A stretch of 64,000 bases of DNA from the NCBI RefSeq assembly GCF_003986975.1, contig NZ_PIPO01000001.1, positions 1-64,000 on the forward strand, read 5' to 3'. The DNA is from Aliidiomarina soli. Lineage in GTDB: Bacteria > Pseudomonadota > Gammaproteobacteria > Enterobacterales > Alteromonadaceae. The notes under the pieces were generated by a model. That model was given only the letters and a program-made list of their open reading frames with translations, was not told the origin of the DNA and did no database searches. The position numbers and the translations under genes were made by a program. Numbering within the stretch: position 1 is the first letter of the stretch; every line of letters starts with the position of its first letter. Below are positions 9,776 to 17,537 of the stretch, in pieces.

Positions 9776-9837
9776 ATTTGCTCGCTGGTAATGCAAGGCT
9801 GGCGACGGTAAAGGGTGAAGCCGGGTAAATTATTGCG

Positions 9838-9843
9838 TATAAT
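9838..9843 (+). promoter_or_regulatory. Probable nqrM promoter -10 box
   Basis: A perfect TATAAT lies 32 bases upstream of the nqrM ATG and downstream of the nqr operon terminator. No good -35 hexamer is seen at 16-18 bases, so strength is uncertain. The position suggests that nqrM has its own transcript. Confidence 0.5.
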
Positions 9844-9874
9844 ACGCACAGATTCTTTAAAGCGCGGAGTAGTA

Positions 9875-10105
9875 ATGCAGACGTTTTTGTTGGTGTTCAT
9901 CATGATGGTTATTGGTTTTGCAGCAATGGCTATTGGTTACATGGTGCAACGTAAGTCTATCTCAGGTAGTTGTGGTGGCCTCGGCGCCATGGGGATCGAA
10001 AAAGCCTGTGACTGTGATAATCCGTGTGACGAAAAAAAGGCGCACATGGCTAAGCACGAGCGCCGTGAAAAAATCAAAGAGTGGCAGAAAAACCAGATTA
10101 ATTAA
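9875..10105 (+). CDS. nqrM: Na+-NQR maturation factor NqrM
   Basis: A 76-residue protein with one N-terminal membrane helix followed by a cytosolic Cys-rich patch (SGSCGGLGAMG, then CDCDNPC), matching the DUF539/NqrM family. NqrM is required to assemble active Na+-NQR, probably by delivering the iron held between NqrD and NqrE. The ATG at 9875 follows a GGAG site. In vibrios apbE usually lies between nqrF and nqrM; here it is missing and replaced by a terminator and a new promoter. The stop codon overlaps that of the convergent gene. Confidence 0.93.
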   Translation: MQTFLLVFIMMVIGFAAMAIGYMVQRKSISGSCGGLGAMGIEKACDCDNPCDEKKAHMAKHERREKIKEWQKNQIN

Positions 10106-11133
10106 CGTGCCGGGTCAAAGTGGACTAAACCATTTTGACCTATGGCATAACACCCTTGCTCAAAGGTGCAGCTTAGCTGTCGGGCAGGGGTGTCGATCAC
10201 TTCCCAGTTCTGTCCCCAGTCCGCCGACCAGGCGACACCCGTGGCATTGCCCACTAAGATATAATCCTGATACGTCGTTAAACTGGTAAGGACCCCGGAA
10301 AGTGGTGGTACTGGCAGGTTGCTGAATTCATTGTTGTGATAGCGGAATACCTGGCTGGCATCACTGTCCGTTTCAGTGTCTGCTCCGGTGAGTCCCCCGG
10401 TAAACAAGATATCGTCGTTACCAAGAGGCCATACGGAGGTCACCGCGGCGCCCTCGGCACCTGAAATCGGTGTAGCAACGACCCGGAAACGTAACCCTGT
10501 ACTCGATTTGTACATCAACCGGGCCTGCTCCGCGTAAGCGCTGCCCATGGCCCATGTATTGTTGGCGTAGCGAACACAGCTGCCTGACTCATTAAAACCA
10601 CTTTCGTTAGCCTGAGCAGGCTGGTTAAAGCCACTACGGGCACTAAGCCAGGTACGCCCGTTGGTACTGCGTACCGCATGCCATTCCTCGCTTCTGCCAG
10701 AGCCCAGTATCCAGGTTTCACCATTGGAGTCGTGGTCGAAACATCGCAGTGTTCGGTCGCCATCGGCACGGTGCAACTGGTTCCAGCTATAGCCGCTGTT
10801 GCGGCTATGGTAAAGCCTTGAGTCTGAACCTCGTCCTGAGGTAAGTACATAAGCTTCGCGGTCTCCCTTGGCTTTGATTTGAGTAATGGGAAGGGTTCCG
10901 TCGCGACCCACGGGTTGCGAAAGCGTCCAGCTGTTACCGCCATCCTCAGAATATGCCACGTGCCCGTTGGTACTGCCCAGCCACAGGGTTTGTGCAGTAT
11001 TGCTGGCCACAGCTTGCCATCTCGTTTCTTCACCAGCTTGCGGTAAATTCAGTTGGGTTACCGCCGTATCAGCAGCGGCATTTGTAGCTAGAAAAGAAAG
11101 GCCGAGTGCAACAGAAATCCGGCGTAGCGTCAT
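10102..11133 (-). CDS. Exported BNR/YCF48-like repeat protein
   Basis: A 343-residue protein with a signal peptide ending near residue 21 (NAAAD). The body holds repeated short motifs of the BNR/Asp-box kind, for example YSEDGGNSWTL, HSRNSGYSWNQL, STNGRTWLSA and SADWGQNWEV. Spaced S-x-D-x-G-x-x-W units build beta-propeller blades, as in sialidase-like and YCF48-like proteins. No sialidase catalytic residues can be assigned, and the role is unknown. The ATG has a GAGG site six bases upstream. It is convergent with nqrM, with overlapping stop codons, and is divergent from the CpcT-like gene. Confidence 0.7.
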   Translation of the reverse strand: MTLRRISVALGLSFLATNAAADTAVTQLNLPQAGEETRWQAVASNTAQTLWLGSTNGHVAYSEDGGNSWTLSQPVGRDGTLPITQIKAKGDREAYVLTSGRGSDSRLYHSRNSGYSWNQLHRADGDRTLRCFDHDSNGETWILGSGRSEEWHAVRSTNGRTWLSARSGFNQPAQANESGFNESGSCVRYANNTWAMGSAYAEQARLMYKSSTGLRFRVVATPISGAEGAAVTSVWPLGNDDILFTGGLTGADTETDSDASQVFRYHNNEFSNLPVPPLSGVLTSLTTYQDYILVGNATGVAWSADWGQNWEVIDTPARQLSCTFEQGCYAIGQNGLVHFDPAR

Positions 11134-11259
11134 GAATACCTCGTTGATTAAGGAAAGTTATAAGCACCAAAAGGAACTCAAGCTTATGCTATAGTGTCGC
11201 ACGACCATATTCTAAAGCAACTAAATGCGCGCAGCTTTGCTGTGCTGACAAGGGTGATT

Positions 11260-12174
11260 ATGTTTCGAAGAGCAGCAGCAACAGGGCGTGCCACCGTGCT
11301 GATGACCATCCTCAGTGGGCTGGCAATTTCAGCCTCTGCTGCGGAAGGAGACACCCAAAAACTCCTCGCGTGGTTTGCCGGCGATTTTACTAATTATCAG
11401 CAGACTATCCACCAGCCGGAGCAATCGCTGACCCCGGTGATTAAACGTATTGAGCCGCTGGATTATGCAGAGCAAGGTCATGCATTTTTGAGTGAGCAGG
11501 CCTACCTGTTTGAACCGGACCAGGTGATACGTCGTCAGATTTATCTGCTTGAGCGTGTTCGGGGCGGCTGGCGGCAGGCTGTATTCAACGTTGAAACTGA
11601 ACTGGGCGCCGCTGAATTAGCCGACCCCTCGAACTGGCAAGCCTCATATGGCTGTGAGGTAAACTGGCGCTGGCGAAATGGCGAGTTTGAAGGTGAGCGT
11701 AATCACCAACGCTGTTATTTTTACCGCAGCAGTGATGGTCAGAAGGTGAGCCTGTCAAGCCAGTTACGCCTCAGTGAAAACGCTCTGACAATCACTGAGC
11801 AGGCATTTCTTGCAACGAATACGCCGTTACTCCGTAGCGATCTTGCTGGCACCCACCACTATGCGCGGATGCAATATTATGACGCGCAAGTTGAGTACCG
11901 CGCCCCGGGCACGGATCGCTGGCGGCAGGCAGAGTTAATCGGTGTGCTGCATAATCAAGGTGCGCGCGTTGGCATTCGCTTGTCCGAGCAACAGCAGGAG
12001 CTGCGTTATCAGTTTGCTGTTACAACGGGCGGTGAACAGGCAGAGTTCGCTTTATATGACCTGAATGGGATGGAAACTGTTCATCAGGAACATGTAGCGG
12101 TGAATGATGTGATCGAGTACCAATCAGATTATCTGAAAATCGAACTAACCCCTCGTGCCAGTCGCTCTGATTGA
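11260..12174 (+). CDS. Exported CpcT/CpeT-like protein
   Basis: A 304-residue protein with a signal peptide (cleavage near SASA-AEG) followed by a domain resembling the CpcT/CpeT (DUF1001) family. The cues are an opening LLAWFAGDFTNYQQ, a middle QVIRRQIYLLER and the paired-cysteine stretch SYGCEVNWRWRNGEFEG...RCYF. In cyanobacteria CpcT attaches phycocyanobilin to phycobiliproteins, but related proteins of unknown role occur in heterotrophic marine bacteria. I infer a lipocalin-like, ligand-binding exported protein, not a bilin lyase. The ATG at 11260 is preceded by AGGGTG; an upstream start at 11194 would put extra residues before the signal peptide. Confidence 0.65.
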   Translation: MFRRAAATGRATVLMTILSGLAISASAAEGDTQKLLAWFAGDFTNYQQTIHQPEQSLTPVIKRIEPLDYAEQGHAFLSEQAYLFEPDQVIRRQIYLLERVRGGWRQAVFNVETELGAAELADPSNWQASYGCEVNWRWRNGEFEGERNHQRCYFYRSSDGQKVSLSSQLRLSENALTITEQAFLATNTPLLRSDLAGTHHYARMQYYDAQVEYRAPGTDRWRQAELIGVLHNQGARVGIRLSEQQQELRYQFAVTTGGEQAEFALYDLNGMETVHQEHVAVNDVIEYQSDYLKIELTPRASRSD

Positions 12175-12205
12175 GTGCGATGGCGCAGGCGCGACCGGCT
12201 GTTCA

Positions 12206-13000
12206 CTACTGATTTGCTGCGGCTGCCGCGTTTATAATCATTGCCATACGCTGAGCTGAGCGGGTAAGTTGTTCTTTAACTACCTGTTTGGCTTGAATAA
12301 GATAGGCCGAATCCAATTCATCACCTGGCTCCAAATCAGCGTAGGCATATTCCCGGGCCAGGTGGTTGGCTTCCTCCGCCCACAGCTGCAACGCCTCATA
12401 CCAGTCCTCGGTGGACTCTGGCAACGGGTTCTGCGCAGCCAGTTGAGCCGGAGCCGGGAGCTCTTTGCGCTCAATGATCAGCGAGTCCCATACCCGGTGT
12501 AAATTGATCCGCTCTCCGTCTACGGTCACATAGGTGTCATTGCCCCCTCGGTCCCGAGCAAAACCAAGATGCAAGGGCTGATGCAAGTCGGTAATCCAAT
12601 GACTGAATTTACGCAGTTCATCGGCTTGTGCGGTCGGGTTTGCCTGCGGGTCAAACATCACATCCAGTGCGTTCATTGCCGCACCCACCACACAGCGACG
12701 GTTAGGGCAGTGGCGTTGCATGTCGATCTGTTGTTCATCTGGTGGAATGTTAGCGAAGTGAAGCGGACCGAGGAAGCGACCCTCTTCAGTGCCACGAACA
12801 CGGTCCGCCCAGGTGGTCGCTGATGCCAGTGAAGTTTCGTCAAGTCGCTGCAGATGGCTGTCGACCCAACGACGTGCCTGTGGGGTTAAATACTCATAGG
12901 CAGTGGCTCCGATATACTCGTGGCCGGTGAAACCCCAGGCATGGACGTTTGCCGGAAGCAGTAAACAGGCGGCGAGAATAAGACTAGCGAGTTTGTGCAT
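12206..13000 (-). CDS. Secreted S1/P1-type zinc nuclease
   Basis: A 264-residue exported nuclease of the S1/P1 family, which cleaves single-stranded DNA or RNA using three zinc ions. Cleavage of the signal peptide after ANVHA would expose a mature N-terminal Trp, which in this family supplies a zinc ligand. GFTGHEYIG, TWADRVR, HFANIP, KFSHWITDLHQPLHLGFARD and NLHRVWDS carry the His and Asp ligands in the expected order. I chose the ATG at 13000, with GGAGAG upstream, so that the signal peptide begins the protein. The start lies inside the end of yciK, a 17-base overlap that suggests coupled translation. Confidence 0.88.
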   Translation of the reverse strand: MHKLASLILAACLLLPANVHAWGFTGHEYIGATAYEYLTPQARRWVDSHLQRLDETSLASATTWADRVRGTEEGRFLGPLHFANIPPDEQQIDMQRHCPNRRCVVGAAMNALDVMFDPQANPTAQADELRKFSHWITDLHQPLHLGFARDRGGNDTYVTVDGERINLHRVWDSLIIERKELPAPAQLAAQNPLPESTEDWYEALQLWAEEANHLAREYAYADLEPGDELDSAYLIQAKQVVKEQLTRSAQRMAMIINAAAAANQ

Positions 13001-13736
13001 CAAGAGACTCTCCGCTGACGCCAAGACTGTCATCGCTCATCAGGTATAAATAAACTGGCATAATTTCAGCTGCTGTTTTGAGCTTGCTTTTATCTTCGGC
13101 AGGGTAGGCTTTTGAACGCATCGCCGTACGGGTCGCACCAGGATTAATGACGTTGACCCGTAAATGACTGTTGTCGTATTCGTCAGCCAGCACCTGCGCC
13201 ATGCCTTCGGTGGCGAACTTGGAGACCGCATAAGGTCCCCAGTGGGCCCGGCCGGTCCGGCCAACACCTGATGAGGTGAATACAACCGATGGGTTTGGCG
13301 CTGCCATGAGCACTGGTAACAAAGCTTTGGTCATCATAAACTGGGCCGTTACATTGACCTTCATGATGTCTTCCCAGGTTGCCAGGTCAATATGAGCGAA
13401 CGGCGACAGCACTCCTAACATGCCCGCATTATGCAACAGGCCGTCAAGGCGACCAAACTGGTTCATAATGGTTGCAGCCATGTCGCGGTAATTGGCTTCG
13501 GTAGCGCCTTTCATATCAAGCGGGATAATAGCCGGTGTGGCGCCGCCGGCTGCTTCGATCTCGTCGTACACGGCCTCTAGTTTAGCCACGGTGCGACCCA
13601 GTAGAATAATCGTAGCACCATGGCGGGCATAGCTGAGCGCCGCTTCGCGGCCGATGCCGTCACCAGCCCCGGTTACAAGAATGATTTTGTCGTTGAAAGC
13701 GCCCTGAGCGGGCTGAAAAGTCTGATAATTTTGCAT
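12984..13736 (-). CDS. yciK: YciK family short-chain dehydrogenase
   Basis: A 250-residue Rossmann-fold SDR with the cofactor motif TGAGDGIG, the NAG segment in LLHNAGMLG and the catalytic Ser...Tyr-x3-Lys (SSGVGRTGRAHWGPYAVSK). The start MQNYQTFQP and overall length match the YciK group of gammaproteobacteria, whose substrate is not established. The ATG at 13736 is preferred to a GTG two codons earlier because GAAG then sits at normal spacing. It is the first gene of a probable two-gene unit with the S1/P1 nuclease. Confidence 0.88.
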   Translation of the reverse strand: MQNYQTFQPAQGAFNDKIILVTGAGDGIGREAALSYARHGATIILLGRTVAKLEAVYDEIEAAGGATPAIIPLDMKGATEANYRDMAATIMNQFGRLDGLLHNAGMLGVLSPFAHIDLATWEDIMKVNVTAQFMMTKALLPVLMAAPNPSVVFTSSGVGRTGRAHWGPYAVSKFATEGMAQVLADEYDNSHLRVNVINPGATRTAMRSKAYPAEDKSKLKTAAEIMPVYLYLMSDDSLGVSGESLDAQTR

Positions 13737-13887
13737 AATCACTGCTTCATGGTTAAAGATATGCGATAGTGTACCTGTTTATGAATTCTAACTCAGTAGT
13801 TGCCAAGAATTTGTTAGAAAAACCTTTAATATTCGCCCATTGGGGTGTATAAATTCTGTAAATACTCAGTAATAGAGTAAGCCCATA

Positions 13888-13911
13888 TTAAGCGGCCAGG
13901 TGGCTGCTTAA
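13888..13911 (+). promoter_or_regulatory. Leader hairpin upstream of the VolA-like lipase
   Basis: TTAAGCGGCC and GGCTGCTTAA form a 10-base-pair stem (one G-T pair) around a four-base AGGT loop, ending 30 bases before the start codon. No T run follows, so it is more likely an mRNA leader structure than a terminator. Confidence 0.45.
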
Positions 13912-13941
13912 CATTAGAACAACAAGGATTGGGGATACCTC

Positions 13942-16305
13942 ATGAAAAAATTATTGCTTTCCGTGGCCGTTGGCTCCGTTCTCGGCCTCACTGGCTGTCT
14001 GGCAGATGGTGAAGATGCACCAGTGTCACAGGAGCAGGCGGGCGTTCCATACGTGCGCGTTGCTTTTGATCCGGCTGCAGGTGATATTTCAGTTCCAAGT
14101 AACTTCCTGTATCTGGGTACCCAGGACGGTACTCTGGAAGTTCCGAATGAAGGCCCAGATGACCCGGCCAATGCGCTTGATGCGCTAGACGGATGGTCAA
14201 CCACTTTCCCAGCTGTTTTTAGCTTCAACTACCCAACTGGCCAGTATGGCAGCCGTTCTGTAACTGTCGATGCGTCGACAGCGGAAGCGGCAGGTGCTGT
14301 CCGTGTATTTAAAGTGATCGAAGGCGGTAACGCGGTAAACGAGCAATGTGCAGCATTGCAGCCCGTGGTGGCCTGTGCAGTTCAGTCTGAACTCGAATTC
14401 GGTACTGATTTTGCTACCTCATTCAATTCGGTTAGTGGCGCGTTAAGTGTTGTTCCGTTGCGTCCGCTTGAGCCTGAAGCCAGTTACATGATCGCGTTGA
14501 CCGATGGCATCGAAGATGACCGTGGTCGTGCGGTGCGTCCATCGCAAACGTATTTCGCAGCCAGTCAGGATGATATTGAACTTGAAGGCCAAGGTGCTCA
14601 GGTTCAGGCCATCGTCCGCCAGAATCATGCTGTTCTTGATGGTGCTGGAGTGAACCCGGAAAACGTGATTTACACGTCCCTGTACACTACTCAGTCAATC
14701 GATACGGTACTTCAGGTTGTGCAGTCATATCTGGCGAGCGATTTAGCAGCGCTGGGTGCTGGTCAGCCAACACTGACTTCAGGTATTCAGACGACCTTTA
14801 CTACTATGACTGTTGCTCAGGCGCTGTCACAAAATGTTGAGGGTTTCCCTGCGACTCAGCCTGCACCTGGCGAACCTTTCTTTTTCGAGTATGCGGTATC
14901 GAATACAGCTGAATTGCATTCCGGTAACTTCGAACTGCCATACTTCAGTGGCTTACCTACTGCTGAAAATCAAACCGCACCACTAAGCGAGCGTTGGGAA
15001 GCTGAGTTTGTCAGCCCTGCAACGGTTGGACTGGCGCTTTCTGAAGGGCGTATCAGTGCGGAAAACCTGATTGGTTGCGGTATGCCGCAAGCGACGGTTG
15101 GTGAGTTTGGTGCTACTGAGAACCCTGCGGTGTTCTTAGGTGAGCTGGCTTATGCTGACTTACCAGCAACTGACGCGTGTGCGGTACTGGACGATGGTCG
15201 CCACCTGACCAAATACAACCCGCTACCATTGGTTCGTGCTTCGGTTGAAGTGCCTCTGTGGATGTCGGTACCGGTTGAAGCCCAGGTTAATGGCGTGCGT
15301 GCGACTCTAGGTCTGCCTGCTATCAGCGAGCCAGCTGGCGGTTGGCCTGTCGTGATCTTCCAGCATGGTATTACCGGTAACAAAGAGCAATTCCTGGCTA
15401 TCGCCGGTGCCTTGTCGGTATCAGGCCATGCTGCAATTGCTATTGATCACCCGCTGCATGGTGAGCGTGGTTTTGGACCAATTAACGCGTCCTCTCAGTA
15501 TACCGATGCTAATGGTGACCCGGCTCAGGGCGATCCGACGGCGTATCTGAACCTCGGCAGCTTGCTGACGGCGCGTGATAACGTGCGTCAGAGCACGGCT
15601 GATTTGCTGTCCTTACGCTTTGCGTTGTCGCGTCCTGATTCGACGTTTGGTGGTGCACAAATTGACGGTAATACCGTTAAGTTTGTTGGTCATTCACTGG
15701 GTGGTATTGCAGGCGTTAACATGACTGCAATTGCGAATACACCGTTCCCGCAAATGCCAGAAGGCTTTGCCTTGGGTGACTACTTCGGTATTGACCAGGC
15801 TGTCTTTGCGATGGCGGGTGGCGGTATTGCACCATTCCTGATTGACAGCGAAAGCTTTGGCCCGCTGATCCGTGAACAGCTTGCTGCTCAGTCTGGTGGT
15901 CTGCAGGGTGCTCAGCTGGAAGCGTTAATTCAGCAGTTTACCTTTGCTGCACAAACGGTTATCGATTCCGCTGACCCATTGAACTATGCCGGTCATTTGG
16001 TTGAGACTGAAACGCCACGCTTGTTAATTCAGGCAAATGACGATGCAGTTATTCCTAACCAGGCTTCAGTACCGCTTTCTGGTACAGAGCCGCTGGCAGT
16101 TGTATTGGGCTTAGACGAAGTCACTGAAACAGTGATGGGCGAAGAGCCTCAATCAGGCTTTATCAAGGTTGAAGGCGCCTCGCACGGTTCGCTACTGCAA
16201 CAGGGCGAAGATGATGAGGAAGGCACAACCCAGGCCATTCAGCTTATGATTGCAACCTGGCTCGAGAGCCAGGGCACGGTTATCAACTTAGATAACGATG
16301 AGTAA
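13942..16305 (+). CDS. volA: VolA/Pla-1/cef-type lipoprotein lipase
   Basis: A 787-residue lipoprotein with a lipobox LTGC at Cys19. The long N-terminal region has an Ig-like feel (PSNFLYLGTQDGTL, LRPLEPEASYMIALTDGIED), and an alpha/beta hydrolase domain occupies the C-terminal half. The nucleophile elbow is G-H-S-L-G-G near residue 583, and an oxyanion-region motif VVIFQHGITGNKEQF precedes it. A catalytic His is likely in GASHGSLL. This layout matches the Pla-1/cef family typified by VolA of Vibrio, a surface lysophospholipase that releases fatty acids for uptake. The gene is monocistronic and flanked by a leader hairpin and a terminator. Confidence 0.85.
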   Translation: MKKLLLSVAVGSVLGLTGCLADGEDAPVSQEQAGVPYVRVAFDPAAGDISVPSNFLYLGTQDGTLEVPNEGPDDPANALDALDGWSTTFPAVFSFNYPTGQYGSRSVTVDASTAEAAGAVRVFKVIEGGNAVNEQCAALQPVVACAVQSELEFGTDFATSFNSVSGALSVVPLRPLEPEASYMIALTDGIEDDRGRAVRPSQTYFAASQDDIELEGQGAQVQAIVRQNHAVLDGAGVNPENVIYTSLYTTQSIDTVLQVVQSYLASDLAALGAGQPTLTSGIQTTFTTMTVAQALSQNVEGFPATQPAPGEPFFFEYAVSNTAELHSGNFELPYFSGLPTAENQTAPLSERWEAEFVSPATVGLALSEGRISAENLIGCGMPQATVGEFGATENPAVFLGELAYADLPATDACAVLDDGRHLTKYNPLPLVRASVEVPLWMSVPVEAQVNGVRATLGLPAISEPAGGWPVVIFQHGITGNKEQFLAIAGALSVSGHAAIAIDHPLHGERGFGPINASSQYTDANGDPAQGDPTAYLNLGSLLTARDNVRQSTADLLSLRFALSRPDSTFGGAQIDGNTVKFVGHSLGGIAGVNMTAIANTPFPQMPEGFALGDYFGIDQAVFAMAGGGIAPFLIDSESFGPLIREQLAAQSGGLQGAQLEALIQQFTFAAQTVIDSADPLNYAGHLVETETPRLLIQANDDAVIPNQASVPLSGTEPLAVVLGLDEVTETVMGEEPQSGFIKVEGASHGSLLQQGEDDEEGTTQAIQLMIATWLESQGTVINLDNDE

Positions 16306-16335
16306 GCGAATTACCTGATTGCATGAAACGAACGT

Positions 16336-16368
16336 AAAGCCAGCATTGTTACAATGCTGGCTTTTTTT
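16336..16368 (+). terminator. Terminator after the VolA-like gene
   Basis: The hairpin AGCCAGCATT / AATGCTGGCT with a short loop is followed by seven T, 30 bases after the lipase stop codon. Confidence 0.9.
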
Positions 16369-16452
16369 ATGGCTATGCGGACGAGTGTGTTTAAGCCTGG
16401 GCAGCAACTAGGCTACACTTAGCATTCAACCAGCTGTTTACATGAGGTTTTT

Positions 16453-17460
16453 GTGGATTTTTTAATAGAATTGGGTTTATTTGTCGGTAAGGCATTGATA
16501 GTCGTTGTGGCTGTTTTCCTTATTGTCAGCATTGTCGTTTCTGCTGCATCAAAGCAGAAAGAAAACAAAGGTGAACTGCGGGTTGAAAATCTGTCGAAAG
16601 AGCTGCGAAAAACCACGCGGCAGATCAAGCACAGTTTACTCTCAAAAAAGGCCCGTAAACGCGCTGAGAAAGAGGCTAAGAAAGAAGACGCCCACGAAGT
16701 CGATGCGGCCAATAAAGTCTTCCTGATCGATTTCAAAGGCTCTATGGATGCCAAAGAAGTCGAATCACTGCGTCGTGAAGTCAGCGCAGTGCTGGCGGTC
16801 GCCAGTGACAAGGACGAGGTGATGGTCCGGGTCGAAAGTGGTGGTGGTGTGGTCCACGGTTACGGTCTGGCCGCTTCACAACTGCAACGCTTGCGGGATC
16901 ATGGCCTGTCGTTGACGGTGACCGTGGATAAAGTAGCGGCGAGTGGCGGCTACATGATGGCCTGTGTGGCGAATCATATTGTCGCGGCCCCGTTTGCTGT
17001 GGTTGGTTCGATTGGGGTGTTAGCGCAGATCCCTAATTTTCATCGTCTGTTAAAAGACAATAAAGTTGATTTCGAGCAAATCACTGCCGGCGAGTACAAG
17101 CGTACTTTGACTTTATTTGGTGAAAACACCGACGAGGGACGCCGCAAGTTTCAGGAAGACATTGACGATGTGCATGAGTTGTTTAAACGTCACGTGGCAG
17201 AGCGTCGCCCTGAAGTCGATATTGACCGGGTTGCTACCGGGGAAATCTGGTATGGCTCGCAAGCACTGGATTTGAAATTAGTCGATAAGATTTCAACCAG
17301 CGATGACCTGTTGCTGGATGCGGCTAAAAATGCGGATGTTATTAAAGTTAGCTATAAGCCTAAGCAAAACGTCGCTCACCGCTTGACTCACAGTGCAGCG
17401 GGAGCCCTTGAAGGTGTCCTCTTGAAATGGCTGCAACGAGCGAGTTTCTGGCACCGCTAA
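16453..17460 (+). CDS. sohB: Inner-membrane protease SohB
   Basis: A 335-residue S49-family peptidase. An N-terminal membrane helix (residues 6-30) is followed by a strongly basic linker and then the SppA-like ClpP-fold domain. The catalytic Ser is Ser164 in VAASGGYMMAC, and the general-base Lys is likely Lys216 in AGEYKRTLT, about 52 residues later as in SppA-type Ser/Lys dyads. SohB is a known suppressor of degP defects in E. coli, which implies work in envelope protein turnover. The start is GTG, with GAGG five bases upstream. Terminators on both sides indicate a single-gene unit. Confidence 0.92.
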   Translation: MDFLIELGLFVGKALIVVVAVFLIVSIVVSAASKQKENKGELRVENLSKELRKTTRQIKHSLLSKKARKRAEKEAKKEDAHEVDAANKVFLIDFKGSMDAKEVESLRREVSAVLAVASDKDEVMVRVESGGGVVHGYGLAASQLQRLRDHGLSLTVTVDKVAASGGYMMACVANHIVAAPFAVVGSIGVLAQIPNFHRLLKDNKVDFEQITAGEYKRTLTLFGENTDEGRRKFQEDIDDVHELFKRHVAERRPEVDIDRVATGEIWYGSQALDLKLVDKISTSDDLLLDAAKNADVIKVSYKPKQNVAHRLTHSAAGALEGVLLKWLQRASFWHR

Positions 17461-17490
17461 ACGACTAGGGTTAGTGCAAACACGAGCAAC

Positions 17491-17519
17491 AAAAAAGGGG
17501 CCTGAATGGCCCCTTTTTT
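17491..17519. terminator. Bidirectional terminator between sohB and the symporter
   Basis: AAAAAAGGGGCC and GGCCCCTTTTTT surround a five-base loop. Both strands end in a T run, so the hairpin can stop the convergent sohB and symporter transcripts. Confidence 0.92.
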
Positions 17520-17537
17520 ATACCGGCTGGCGTTGGG

